Source of the DNA: Ceratopteris richardii
Lineage: Eukaryota; Streptophyta; Polypodiopsida; Polypodiales; Pteridaceae
Assembly: GCA_020310875.1 (NCBI GenBank)
Contig: MU260073.1
Span: forward strand, 91,001-155,000
DNA length: 64,000 bases
Direction: 5' to 3'
The notes under the pieces: generated by a model
What the model saw: the letters and a program-made list of their open reading frames with translations, nothing else
The model's database searches: none
What the model was told of the DNA's origin: nothing
Made by a program: the position numbers and the translations under genes
Part shown: positions 23,133 to 34,198 of the stretch, piece after piece
How positions within the stretch are numbered: the stretch's first letter is position 1
How the letters are laid out: every line of letters starts with the position of its first letter

Positions 23133-23462
23133 GTATATTCGCCAATTCAAATTCATAATGTATGAATATGATAATCAAATTTTGGATTTCGCACATTTTC
23201 GCACATGACAAGTCTTGATCAGTCTAGCACCAATCGACAATGTAACATGCGGCATAATGATTTTTATTCGGATACAAATATTATCAAGGAAGGGAAGAGT
23301 CATATCATACTGACATACAATCAGTAGAGCAAATGGCAGTTCAAGTTCTAGTGCTTATAAAATGCGTATGCCCAGCATAGTATCTTTCTGTATAGTATTC
23401 TGCGAGCTCTCATACTAATTAACAAAACTTCTAGCATATTATTTTCGGCGAGCCTTACAACT
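23133..23462 (+). promoter_or_regulatory. Ty3-B ORF3-ORF4 spacer with a candidate TATA box
   Basis: A 330 bp non-coding spacer. TATAAAA at 23356-23362 lies 101 bp before the ORF4 ATG, followed by a pyrimidine-rich leader. The spacing matches that before ORF3. Inferred promoter; no transcript data. Confidence 0.4.
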
Positions 23463-25190
23463 ATGTCTGAATCGGATATACTAAGATGGCGACTCAGGAA
23501 GCGCGCAATTGCACAGAACTGTGTTGTGACTACAACAGATACTACATTACAGGATGATGAAGATGACTCAAAAACTTCGGCAACATCACCGGGTCAGCAT
23601 AACAACATATTATTTTCCACAGAATTCAAAATAGAGTTTGACATCCATTCTAGGAGAAATGAGAACTGGTTACGGAGGATCGGACTCCTCCAGTTTGCTA
23701 AGTTACCTTGGGAACAGTGGACAGATAATGAAGGTGCAGAGAATCAGTTGCACAACATGCGACAAACAAAAGGTCTCCTTGTAAATCAGGTACAATTTTC
23801 ACCACAATTAGTTTCGTCAGTATTTCAATTACCGTTGTATGAAGAGGCAAACTTTCCCAAATGTTCTTATAACGACCTGCGAAAAGAATTCGGTAAGGGC
23901 GAAGGTCGTAGACGCTATTTTATGATGAAGAATGCCACATATACTCGCCGTGAACAATTTAAATGGTACTTAGAAAGGCTTTGCTTTATAGTCAGATTTG
24001 ATCTTATGTCTAGAGAAAATTTTTCGCCTCTAGTACAAGCGGAGAAGGGAGGAAAAGTGAGCTGGGCTCACTGGTTGTACAATCATTTACACAAACAGTT
24101 TTTTGTTGGGGACAAACGCAGGTCCCAAAAATACACTCGTTTACCAGTGTATTTAGCTGCTATTTTTCAATTCGTACAAGCTAGAAGACCACATGTTGAA
24201 AAACACGGTATGCTCAACTCGGAGCATAACTACACAAATGAACAAGATGAACCTGATACACTGTTAGACTCCTCTGAGGATGTATGCCCCACACACGGCA
24301 CTGAACAGGCAAGGATGTTTGGAACACCTTTTTCGTTGATAACAAAAAGAAAGTTACAGCAGTCACCCCAACCAGTAAATTCGAAGAAGTCGAATACTAA
24401 TGATTCTATTACCGGAACCGGAAATCAGGTATATAGCATGCAGAAAAAATTACAGGAAGTCTCAGATTTTTTAATACAACAAGAACAGAAGGTACAACTG
24501 GGAAAAGATCAGGCATTGGCCAATATGAACCATTTTAATTCTTTGTTAACATCAAATCAACAATTGCAAAACGCACTGAAAGATAAAACAGAGCTGCTGA
24601 GAGAAGTACAGAATGAACACAATCAACTGATAGTTACATTAGTTAATATCACCAAATCTATTAAGGAATTCCAACAGTACCAGGAAGCGGTGCAGAAACA
24701 GATACATGATGAAATGACCAATTTTTCGGCAATAAATGTCACTCTACAGAACGAAATTGAAGTCTTACGATCCAGAATACAGGTCTTGCAGGATTTAGAA
24801 AAACAGGTTTTGACTGGTGAAGGAATTAATCTGGATGCCACTTTGATGACAAAAATCGATATCGAAGCATTAAAACAAAAGTTGAGCACTCATGTACATA
24901 ACAGTTGGAAACTTTTTCGTCGCAGATGGTTGGCCATTACAATTCCAAAAATGGAAAACATACGCTCAGGTCTTATCTCCCAACATGACCATGATTTGGT
25001 AGCTATAATTAACCAGCAGAAGCAACAGTTGGAGCAACAAAAACAGAAAATCAATCAATTACAGAAAGAAATTCGGCAACAGAAATCTGGAACAGGTAAT
25101 CCCAAAAAACAAACGTCCCCGATTGCAGATAATGATATCTCTGATAAGATTCAGGTCGATCTTGCGGGTCGAGTCCACTGTGCGTGCTAG
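23463..25190 (+). CDS. Ty3-B ORF4: second coiled-coil protein, paralogue of ORF3
   Basis: 575 codons, fully open, ending at TAG 25188-25190, immediately against the 3' LTR. The N-terminal globular part reads RRIGLLQFAKLPWEQW, QVQFSPQLVSSVFQLPLYEE, RREQFKWYLERLCFIVRF, VSWAHWLYNHLHKQ and TRLPVYLAAIFQFVQ. Blocks line up with ORF3 in the same order: GL-x2-FA-x-LPW, V-[NS]-[FW]-A-x-[WY]-[FL]-[FY]-x2-[IL]-HK-[EQ] and [ST]RLP-x-[IY]. From about residue 320 to 560 it is a Gln/Lys/Glu-rich coiled coil (for example IINQQKQQLEQQKQKINQLQ). FSP-x-L-[VI]...LP resembles the plant transposon protein family found in Athila-like elements; this is inferred. It is absent from Ty3-C. It is the only undamaged accessory ORF in the window. 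No membrane segment is seen. Confidence 0.85.
   Translation: MSESDILRWRLRKRAIAQNCVVTTTDTTLQDDEDDSKTSATSPGQHNNILFSTEFKIEFDIHSRRNENWLRRIGLLQFAKLPWEQWTDNEGAENQLHNMRQTKGLLVNQVQFSPQLVSSVFQLPLYEEANFPKCSYNDLRKEFGKGEGRRRYFMMKNATYTRREQFKWYLERLCFIVRFDLMSRENFSPLVQAEKGGKVSWAHWLYNHLHKQFFVGDKRRSQKYTRLPVYLAAIFQFVQARRPHVEKHGMLNSEHNYTNEQDEPDTLLDSSEDVCPTHGTEQARMFGTPFSLITKRKLQQSPQPVNSKKSNTNDSITGTGNQVYSMQKKLQEVSDFLIQQEQKVQLGKDQALANMNHFNSLLTSNQQLQNALKDKTELLREVQNEHNQLIVTLVNITKSIKEFQQYQEAVQKQIHDEMTNFSAINVTLQNEIEVLRSRIQVLQDLEKQVLTGEGINLDATLMTKIDIEALKQKLSTHVHNSWKLFRRRWLAITIPKMENIRSGLISQHDHDLVAIINQQKQQLEQQKQKINQLQKEIRQQKSGTGNPKKQTSPIADNDISDKIQVDLAGRVHCAC
25166..25190 (+). promoter_or_regulatory. Conserved pre-LTR motif in place of a polypurine tract (Ty3-B)
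   Basis: The 25 bases directly before the 3' LTR (core GTCGAGTCCAC, ending TAG against the LTR) match the corresponding 25 bases of Ty3-C (42850-42874, minus strand) at 20 positions. In Ty3-B this stretch is also the ORF4 C-terminus, while Ty3-C has no ORF4, so protein coding cannot explain the conservation. No purine run is present where a Ty3 polypurine tract is expected. Confidence 0.55.
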
Positions 25191-26449
25191 TGTTACAAGG
25201 CCGACGGAGCGAGACAACCGCAACCGCAGAAGAAGGACAAACAAGAATTGTGGCTGAAATGACGGAGATGCAGGAAATTACGCAAGAGTCGGTAAATGAA
25301 GGATACGAAAGCAATAAAAAGTAGAAGACAGAAAGAGAGAAAACGTTCAACGCCCCGCTAGACTGATGCGAGCAGAGATTAATATGTGAGACACAGAAAA
25401 AGAGAGAGAACGTCCTGGAGTAATAGTTAACAGGAATTTATTCGAGAGAAATAGAGAGTTAGATACGTCAAGAGAGAGTAAGAGTTCAACAGTTGTGTCA
25501 CAATTGTACTTTGTAAGTGCATAAGCATTGAGTACTTCTTGAGAAGAAAAGATTAATTGATATCGGTAGTTTTTTCGGAAGAAGTCTCTGTTCTGTTGAG
25601 TACTGTAGCGAGTAGGGTTAATCACATCGCGAACTGAAGTATTTGGAAATTGCAAGTATCGCATTTATTCTGTTGTCTGTTATAGTGAATCAATTTGGGA
25701 GATTGCGAGCATCATATTTTAAGACTATGTATGAGATATTGATGAGTACATTGAGTTCTGTTCCATTCTATTCGTATTTAACTATTTTGCGAATCTCTTG
25801 GTTGAACCGATTTCCATTCGGTAGTCTTGTATTGTGAGTCTATTTGATGATTAGTTATATACGATTCTGGACCTTTTCTGTCGTGAGATTGTGTGTTTGT
25901 CATCCTGCGTGAGACTGTGTAAGGTCAAAGTTAAACATCTACGTTTAATATCTTTTCGGTTAAGTGACCAGATTTGAAACAATAGTCTGCGTTCACTGAT
26001 AATTCGATAAGATCTGTATGTGGACAGTAGTATTGGAAGGTTTATCAATTGCAGTAGGAATTTGTGACTTGAGTCAGTATACGAAAAGTTTGGCGTAATC
26101 TCGATTATAGTTGTCTGTATTCGGTGTACTTACCTGGCACATGGAATCATCACATTGAGAAGTATTCAATTACTGAAAAGTGCGTATTCTAGTAGTTATA
26201 AGTCACAGCAGGACCACTGCTTCAATTCCATAGCAGATTCAGTCTGACAGTCCTAATACTCACCGTGCCGAAGAGTGGTCAGTATTCAGACTCACCCACT
26301 GTGCTAAGACGTGAGGGAGTATTTATAACTGTGTGAAGCATTGGGAAAATAGTACAGGGCCTCTGTCTAACAGACCCCTACCACTCCCAAGAACCCGAGG
26401 ACCCGATAATACTCTTCCGAAAGTTGGATAGAAGTATTATCGTTTAACA
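25191..26449 (+). repeat. Ty3-B 3' LTR
   Basis: 1259 bp, same length as the 5' LTR, TGTTACAAGG to TTTAACA, followed by the ATAT target repeat. It carries the same terminal hairpin as the 5' copy. Confidence 0.95.
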
Positions 26450-28666
26450 ATATGCATATGCATTATGTATGCATATGTATGCATGTATGTGTATGTGTCT
26501 CTATGTGTGTGTATGCATATATGTGTGTGTATGTCTCTATGTGTGTGTCTATGCATATATGTGTGTGTATGTGTCCATGTGTGTGTATGTGTATGTGTGT
26601 GTGTCTATGTGTGTGTCTCTGTGTGTATATACGTGTGTATTTGTATATATGTGTCCATATGCATGTGTATGTATGTGTGTAAATGTGTGTGGATGTGTGT
26701 ATGTGTGTGTGTAAGTGTGTATGTATCTATGTGTGTATGTGTGTGTGTATATGTGTGTATATACATGTGTATCTGTATATATGTGTCTATATGCATGTGA
26801 ATGTGTGTGTAAATGTGTGTGGATGTGCGTATGTGTGTGTGTAAGTGTGTATGTGTCTATGTGTGTATGTGTTTGTGTATATATGTGTGTGTATCTGTGT
26901 GTGTGTGTAAGTGTGTATGTGTCTATGTGTGTACATGTGTGTGTGTCTATGTGTGTAAGTGTGTGTGTGTGTCTATGTGTGTAGTGTGTATGCATGTGTA
27001 AGTGTGTCTATGTATGTGTCTAAGTGTGTGTGTGTCTATGTGTGTATGTGAATGTGTTTGTGGGGGTGTGTGTCTACATGTGTACGTGTGTGTGTGTCTA
27101 TGTGTGTATGTGTGTATGTCTGTGTGTATGCATATGTATGTGTGTGTGTAAATCTATGTATATATGTGTGTGTATGTGTGTATATGTGTGTATGTGTCTA
27201 TGTGTGTGTATGTGTCTATGTGTGTGTATCTATCTATGTGTGTATGTGTATGCATGTAAGCATGTATCTATGCATATGCATGTGCATTATGTATGCATAT
27301 GTATACATGTGTGTGTATGTGTGTGTATGTGTGTGTATGTGTGTGTATGTGTGTGTATCTGTGTGTATGCATGTAAGTATGTATGTATGCATATGCATAT
27401 GCATTATGTATGCATATGTATGCATGTATGTTTATGTGTGTGTATGTCTCTCTCTATGTGTGTGTGTTTGCATATATATGTGTGTATATGTGTGTGTATG
27501 TGTATGTGTGTATGTGTATGTGAATGCATGTAAGCATGTATGTATGCATATGCATGTGAATTATGTATGCATATGTATGCATGTGTGTGTATGCATGTAA
27601 GTATTTATGTATGCATATGCATATGCATTATGTATGCATATGCATATGCATTATGTATGCATATGCATATGCATTATGTATGCATATGTATGCATGTATT
27701 TGTATGTGTGTGTATGTCTCTCTACGTGTGTGTGTGTATGCATATGTATGCGTGTATGTGTATGTCTTTCTACGTGTGTGTGTGTATGCATATATGTGTG
27801 CGTATGTGTGTATGTGTGTGTGTATGTGTGTGTATGTGTGTGTATGTGTGTGTATGTGTGTGTATGTGTGTGTGTGTCTATGTGTGTGTGTATGTGTGTG
27901 TGTGTCTATGTGTGTATGTGTGTGTCAATGTGTGTATATACGTGTGTATCTATATATATGTGTGTGTATGCATGTGTATGTGTGTGTGTCTAAATGTGTT
28001 TGGATGTGTGTGTGTGTGAGTGTGTATGTGTCTATGTGTGTGTATATATGTGTGTATGTGTGTGTGTCTATGTGTGTGTGTGTCTATGTGTGTGTGTGTC
28101 TATGTGTGTATGTGTGTGTGTGTCTATGTGTGTATGTGTGTGTCTATGTGTGTATATATGTGTGTGTATGGATGTGTATGTGTGTGTGTAAATCTGTGTG
28201 TATGTGTCTATGTGTGTGTATCTATGTGTGTATGTGTGTGTGTATGTGTGTGTATGTGTGTGTATGTGTGTGTATGTGTGTGTCTATGTGTGCATATACA
28301 TGTGTATGTGTATATATATGTGTGTATGCATGTGTATGTGTGTGTGGATGTGTGTTTGTGTGTGTGTGCAAGTGTATATGTGTTTGTGTATGTATGCGTG
28401 TGTGTATGGATGTGTATGTGTGTGTGTAAATTTGTGTGTATGTGTGTGTATGTGTCTATGTGTGTATGTGTGTGTGTCTGTGTGTATGTGCATATGTGTG
28501 TGTATGCATGTGTGTGTGTGTAAATCTGTGTGTATATGTGTGTGTATGTGTGTGTATGTGTGTGTATGTGTCTATGTGTGTGTATGTGTTTATGTGTGTG
28601 TATGTGTCTATGTGTGTATGTGTATGCATGTATGTATGCATATGCATGTGCATTATGTATGAATAT
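26450..28666. repeat. 2.2 kb TG/TATG array with higher-order structure
   Basis: TG, TATG and TCTATG units are organised into repeated blocks in which gcatatgcatgtgcattatgt-like palindromic segments recur (about 27262, 27385, 27541, 28636). A 23 bp unit, gcattatgtatgcatat plus gcatat, is repeated about three times at 27620-27690. Long Cys/Val/Met/Tyr open frames here (up to 288 codons) are repeat artefacts. Confidence 0.9.
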
Positions 28667-29942
28667 TGTTGGAGCAAGTCTATGACAAGCCTAAGTATTG
28701 ACTTGAGTCCCACAAACTCATAGAAAAAGCTTTAAAATGAAGACTATGCAAAGTTCACTTGTGAACTACCTCTTGTAACTTTTGAAGAGTTTACTTAATG
28801 TAAAAAGTGAGAGAATCTTAAGTGATTGAGTCCACTTGATCAAAAAGGGAAAGAAGAGCCACAAATTCATGATTTGTGGTAGGTAGAGAATCAAATCAAT
28901 CACTAATTGATTGGAGAGTGATTGAGGGAAGTTAGCCTTCCAAACTCAACTATAAATAGATGGAAGCTTTAGTCATGGTTAGAGAGACTTATGTGAAGAC
29001 CTCCAAGAGCTGAGCTTTATGCCATATCAATGTGTGATTCCAAGGCACACATCTGTATCAGTAAGTCTATTGTATTGTACAATCAATATACTTTCATTTT
29101 CATGATCATTTGAGTTCATATTTCCATGTTCTTGTGAAGTGTACTATTCACTGCCATATCTCTCAGTTTTCTCGATCAGATTGCAGAGATGGTTTCTCTG
29201 AGCTTGGTGCATCATTTTCAACGATTTAACTTGGTAAAGTTAGCTCTATAAGTCTAATATATGCTCAACAAATTTCATTTCATTTGGGTGTTGCAATCTT
29301 CAGTTATGTTCAGTTGAAGTCAACCCTGTCTGTCATTTTCACTTCTCTGTCAGGTACCTGACTTTTTCACTCATCTTATCAGAGTTGTTTCTCAGTGTGT
29401 AATTATCCAAAGTCAATGATTTAAAGCTTGTTGGATTTAGCTTACTGTCTAGTATAAGCATACAAATTTTCATAATCATTGAATTCTTAAATCTGGAGTT
29501 ATGTTCATTTTTCTGCTCACTGGTCTCAAACTGTAGCAGCCCGTGAAAATTGGGATGATGTCATCAGTTGCTAAACATCATTCTCAGTGTGTGGTTCATT
29601 ATTTTTTATGATATTACTCTTGAAAAAGTTAGCTCTTTAAGTTGACTAGACTTCCCTAAGAGGAATTAAGCTAATTGCTGTTGTGCTCAGAGAATTATGC
29701 AAAACATTGGACATGTGTATGAACCAAAAATAGCAAGTTCTTCACCTCTGAGCTAACTCCAACTTATCTGTTTTGATCTATCTTTTTGTGAGTGATCTTC
29801 CAAGGTACATAGGGTGTCTAATACATCCATTGGTAAGCTAAAAGGGCCCACCACATACTCCTGGAGTTCATTTGGCTGGTGTAGATCAAGGATTTTGCAA
29901 CACCTCTTCATCTTCAAGCACATACCTATCCATCTCTTCACA
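28667..29942 (+). repeat. Ty1 5' LTR
   Basis: 1276 bp, TGTTGGAGCAAGTC to CTCTTCACA. A TATA-like ctataaatag occurs at 28950-28959. Confidence 0.93.
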
Positions 29943-29943
29943 G

Positions 29944-29955
29944 TGGTATCAGAGC
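29944..29955 (+). promoter_or_regulatory. Ty1 primer-binding site, initiator-Met tRNA type
   Basis: TGGTATCAGAGC one base after the LTR is the standard copia primer site complementary to the 3' end of plant initiator methionine tRNA. Confidence 0.95.
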
Positions 29956-29968
29956 AAGGTTGGACATC

Positions 29969-31048
29969 ATGGCAGATGGATTTCCTTCATCAATTGACAA
30001 ATTGGAAAGAGGTACCTACTCAGCTTGGTCATTAAGAATGGAAGCTTATCTCCAAGGTAGAAGTTTATATGGTTATGTGGCTGGAGATGAAGTTATGCCA
30101 AGTTTCAGGAATAAAAGTCAACCAACACAAGAAGAGCAAGAAAGATTGAGCACATGGTGCTCCAAGGATGCACTTGCAAGGTCTTATCTCCTCAACTCTA
30201 TCTCATATTTTTTGTTGCCTCGCATTAGAAGTTGTAAGACATCTCAGGAAGTGTGGGATGCACTTGAAGCCTTCTTCTCTTCAAGTACCAAAGCTAGGAA
30301 GCATCAACTATGGCTGGATTTCACAACTCTCAAGAAGGCTCCCAAACAAAATGTGACTGATTTTGTCACAAAGCTCAAGGACATAGCAGATCAGTTGGGA
30401 AGCATTGGAGAGGTAATAGATGAAGAGAAAATTGTAAGGCAGGTCATCAATGGCTTGAAGGCAGATGACAAGTGGGAAGCATTCACCACAGCTATGGATT
30501 TGTACATGGACATGCATGTACCTGATTTCAATACACTCATTGGACAACTACTTACTCAAGAGGCAAAGCTTATAAAAAATGGAGAAATCTCTAAAGGTAA
30601 TCAATCTTCAGCTTTACACACTGATAAAAGCAAGTCCAAAGATAACAAAGGAAAGGCAAAGAAAGTGGATGATGAAGCAGGTACATATCAAGCTAACTAT
30701 GCAGGTAGAGGAAGACATGGCAAAGGTAGAGGAAGAGGAGGTAGACAAGGCAGGGGGAGATCCCAAGACTCCAACTCATGTTCTATTTGTGGATTAATTA
30801 ATCATACATCTGAAAATTGCTTTAGGAATTCCAGGAATCAAAGAGACAGAGGATACAATAGAGGAAGTTATGGCTACTCAAAAGGAAGGTTCAACAATTA
30901 TCATGGCAACTACAACAACTACAATCATTCAAACTATCAAGGAGGCTACAAAGGAAGGAGAGACTTCAATAACTACACAAAAGACTCAAACAAAGAGGAT
31001 TCATTATTGATCATGAACATGGCTATGCCACAAGGTAAATCTGATTAG
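29969..31048 (+). CDS. Ty1/copia gag
   Basis: Start chosen at the ATG at 29969 (MADGFPSSIDKLERGTYSAW), 14 bases after the primer site; an upstream in-frame ATG at 29960 overlaps the leader. The UBN2/gag-polypeptide region covers residues 1-200 (SWSLRMEAYL-like start, then QEVWDALEAFF and LWLDFTTLKK). An RGRG/GRGG-rich basic stretch and one CCHC knuckle (CSICGLINHTSENC) follow, then an Asn/Tyr/Gly-rich tail. The frame stops at TAG 31046-31048, just before the protease motif. In copia elements gag and pol are usually one frame, so this stop probably replaces a sense codon. Confidence 0.9.
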   Translation: MADGFPSSIDKLERGTYSAWSLRMEAYLQGRSLYGYVAGDEVMPSFRNKSQPTQEEQERLSTWCSKDALARSYLLNSISYFLLPRIRSCKTSQEVWDALEAFFSSSTKARKHQLWLDFTTLKKAPKQNVTDFVTKLKDIADQLGSIGEVIDEEKIVRQVINGLKADDKWEAFTTAMDLYMDMHVPDFNTLIGQLLTQEAKLIKNGEISKGNQSSALHTDKSKSKDNKGKAKKVDDEAGTYQANYAGRGRHGKGRGRGGRQGRGRSQDSNSCSICGLINHTSENCFRNSRNQRDRGYNRGSYGYSKGRFNNYHGNYNNYNHSNYQGGYKGRRDFNNYTKDSNKEDSLLIMNMAMPQGKSD

Positions 31049-34000
31049 CATGTTTTCTACATAGATTCAGGTTGTTCAAATCATGTGGCAGGAAGTGTGG
31101 CACTCCTATCAGATTTAGAAGATCCAAGGAATAAGCATGAGGTACAAACAGGAGATGACACAAGACATCCTGTGGAGAAAATAGGCAATGTCAAAGCACC
31201 TGATGGAAACATCAACCTACTCAATAAGGTACTCTATGTCCCTACCATTACAAAGAATTTGATAAGTGTTGGGCAGATAGTAGAGAAAGGGTTGCAAGTT
31301 AGGTTCACAAAAACAGGAGCATTTGTTGAAGATCCAAGTCAAGGATTCAAAAGAATTGCAAAAGGTGAAAAGACAGGTAGATTGTTCACATTTGAATTAC
31401 AAGACACTAGAAACATTGCTCTCTTTAATTATGGTAGTCAGACACTCACAGAATTGGAAGTATGGCACAAAAGGTTAGCACATATTGGTGAAAGGTCATT
31501 AAAGCAAATTTGCAGGGACCAAAGTGTACTTGGACTCCCTAATTTGTCAAAACAACATATGATTTATAAGTGTAGTGCATGTCAATTTGGAAAGTCTCAC
31601 AGGTTACCATTCATGAAGAAAGGTTATATGCATGGAGATCTCTTGGAGTTGGTTCATACAAATGTATGGGGACCTAGCAAGGAAGCTTCAATATCTGGAT
31701 CAAGGTATTATGTCTCCTTTATTGATGATTGCAGCAGATGGACTATCCTATTCTTTATGAAACACAAAGATGAAGTTTTTTCATGTTTCAAAAGATATTT
31801 GGCTCTTGTGAAGAATCAAACAGGTAAATCACTAAAAAGGCTAAGGTCAGACGGAGGGGGAGAATACTTCTCCCATGAGTTTGATTCTTTTCTTCAAGAA
31901 AGAGGAATCAAAAGAGAGGTAACTACAAGGTACACTCCTAAGCAAAATGGAGTGGCAGAAAGGAGGAATAGGACAATTGTTGAAGCTGCACGGTCCATGT
32001 TAAATGAAAAGCATTTGCCTAATTATCTATGGGCTGAGGTTGTATCTACAGCCACTTACTTGATTAACAGGTTGCCTTCAAAATCCCTTGATGGGATGAC
32101 TCCATATGAGGCTTGGAATGGAAGAAGACCAAGCTTAGATCATTGTAAAATTTTTGGATGTATTGCTTTTGCGCATGTTCCTTCACAGGTTAAAGGCAAG
32201 ATGGATCCAAAGGCAGAAAGGTGTGTATTTATTGGATATGACAACAATAAAAAGGGCTACAGGTTATACAACCCTACCAACAAAGGATTCTTGGTAAGCA
32301 GAGATGTAGTTTTTGATGAAAACAATTCATGGTATGAAGATTCATGCAGGAAGGTCAATTTACCATATGATCTTGAAGAAGATTTTCCAAAGCTTGGTAG
32401 AGAACAACCGAAGATTGAAGAACAAGACACCTCAGAGGATGATGAAGAATCTCATATGGAAAAGATCAAAGCATGGAAGCCTAAAGGTAAAGCAAAATTG
32501 CAGGAACTTGGACATGAGGCAGAATCATCACATCATGGCCTAAGAAGATCTATGAGGGAAAAGAAAAAACCAGAAAGGTATGGGTTTGACACCTCATTAG
32601 TAACTAAACATTCTATCTACATAGCACACGACATAAACCAAGAGGAGCCATCATCCTTTGAAGAGGCCAAAGCAAAATCATAATGGAAGCATGCAATGAA
32701 GGAAGAGATTGAAGCACTTGAGGAAAACAACACTTGGGATTTGTTGCCCAAGACTTCATCCATGAAGGTAATAGGCTCAAGATGGGTCTATAAACTCAAG
32801 AAGAATTTTGATGGTTCCATTAAGAGGTATAAGGCAAGGCTTGTAGCAAAAGGCTTTGCACAAACTCAGGGAATTGATTATGAGGAGACCTTCTCTCCTG
32901 TGGCAAAGATGCCTACTATTAGGGTTTTGCTTAATATTGCCTCTTCCAAGAATTGGAAGATACTTCAACTAGATGTAAAGAATGCATTCTTGAATGGTTG
33001 GATAACAAAAGACGTATATATGGCACAAACACCTAGTTTTGAGAATCAAGTTTATCCTGATTATGTGTGTAAACTTAACAAAGCATTGTATGGTCTCAAG
33101 CAAGCCCCAAGAGCTTGGAATTTCAGGCTTGTTTCATTCTTGCAGGACAAAGGCTTTCAACCAAGCAAGGCAGATCCTTCACTCTTTATTAAAAAGAGTA
33201 ATTCTGAGATCATCTAGCTATGTGTATATGTAGATGATATTATATTGATAGGAAATGATGCAGATGGTATGAAGAAGATCAAAGATCAGATGAGAGAAGA
33301 GTTCAAGATAAGTGATTTGGGTTCACTTACCTACTTCCTAGGTTTGGAAGTTGTCTACAAAGATCATGGTTTGTTTCTCACTCAAAGAAAGTACATTAAG
33401 GACATGTTGGCAAAATTCAAGATGCAAGATTGTAAGATTGCAGGTACTCCAATGGAGGTCAATCACAAATTGAGCTCACATGAAGGTGAACTCATAGAGG
33501 ACATCACATCATATCAAAGTCTAGTGGGTAGTCTCAACTATGCCACATTGACAAGAGTAGATATATGTTACAGTGTGAGTGTGCTAAGTCAATTTATGCA
33601 CACACCAAGGAAACCACATATGGATGCTGCCAAAAGGATTCTCAAGTATCTCAAAGGAACCATAAATGAAGGACTTTATTATCCTTATGTATCTGATTTA
33701 GGTTTGATGCTATTTTCTGATGTAGATTGGGCTGGCTCCAAAGAAGATAGAAGGAGCACTTCAGGTTGCAGGTTCAAAGCTTATTTCATGGTCATCCAAG
33801 AAGCAACCCATAGTTGCTCTCTCTTCTACTGAAGCTGAATACAGAGGTCTTGCCATAGCTACTCAGGAAGCTATGTGCATGAAGACATTATTCAAAGATT
33901 TTGGATTGGAGTTTGGAACTCCAACTATTTTTGGTGACAATATGAGCTCTATTCATTTGGCTGCTAATCCTATTTTTCATGCAAGGACTAAACATATTGA

Positions 34001-34167
34001 AGTTCATTATCACTATGTACAAGAGAAGGTTCTAAGCAAAGAGATTCAAATATCATATGTGTCCACTCATCAACAATGTGCAGATATTCTAACCAAAGCA
34101 TTGGATGGTACAAAGCTTTGCAAATTCAAGGCTATGATTGGTTTACAGGTAATCTTGGAAGATTGAA
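31049..34167 (+). pseudogene. Ty1/copia pol: protease, integrase, RT, RNase H (broken)
   Basis: Protease FYIDSGCSNH lies near 31055. The GAG-pre-integrase block is WHKRLAHIGERSLKQI...CSACQFGKSH. In the integrase core the first catalytic position reads VHTNVWGP (codon AAT at 31661-31663) where the family has HTDVWGP; the second Asp (RSDGGGEY) and the Glu (NGVAERRNRT) are present. RT has QLDVKNAFLNG, CKLNKALYGLKQAPRAW and YVDD at 33227-33238. RNase H has LFSDVDWAGSKEDRRSTSG, then SSTEAEYRGLA after a frameshift near 33775, and HIEVHYHYVQEK. Stops: TAA 32681-32683 and TAG 33215-33217. Each piece is otherwise well preserved, which suits the modest LTR divergence. Confidence 0.92.
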
Positions 34168-34188
34168 GACCTCAAGCATACTTGGCTT

Positions 34189-34198
34189 GAGGGGGAGC
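34189..34198 (+). promoter_or_regulatory. Ty1 polypurine tract
   Basis: GAGGGGGAGC directly before the 3' LTR, the normal site for plus-strand priming. It contrasts with the two Ty3 elements here, which lack such a tract. Confidence 0.85.

Larger units (their letters stand above)
13713..26449 (+). mobile_element. Ty3-B: complete 12.7 kb Ty3-type LTR retrotransposon
   Basis: Two 1259 bp LTRs (13713-14971 and 25191-26449) of form TGTTA...TAACA bracket gag, pol (protease, RT, RNase H, integrase) and two further ORFs. Domain order PR-RT-RH-IN is that of Ty3. It is flanked by ATAT on both sides, a 4 bp target duplication. The LTRs differ at about 5 visible positions, so insertion is recent. Even so, gag-pol has two frameshifts and one stop, and ORF3 has one stop. 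The related minus-strand Ty3-C lies at 42513-51243. Confidence 0.95.

Noticed and set aside
26452..28662. Many Cys/Val/Tyr-rich open frames up to 288 codons
   Set aside because: Repeat artefacts of the TG/TATG array; no start context, domain or composition of a real protein.
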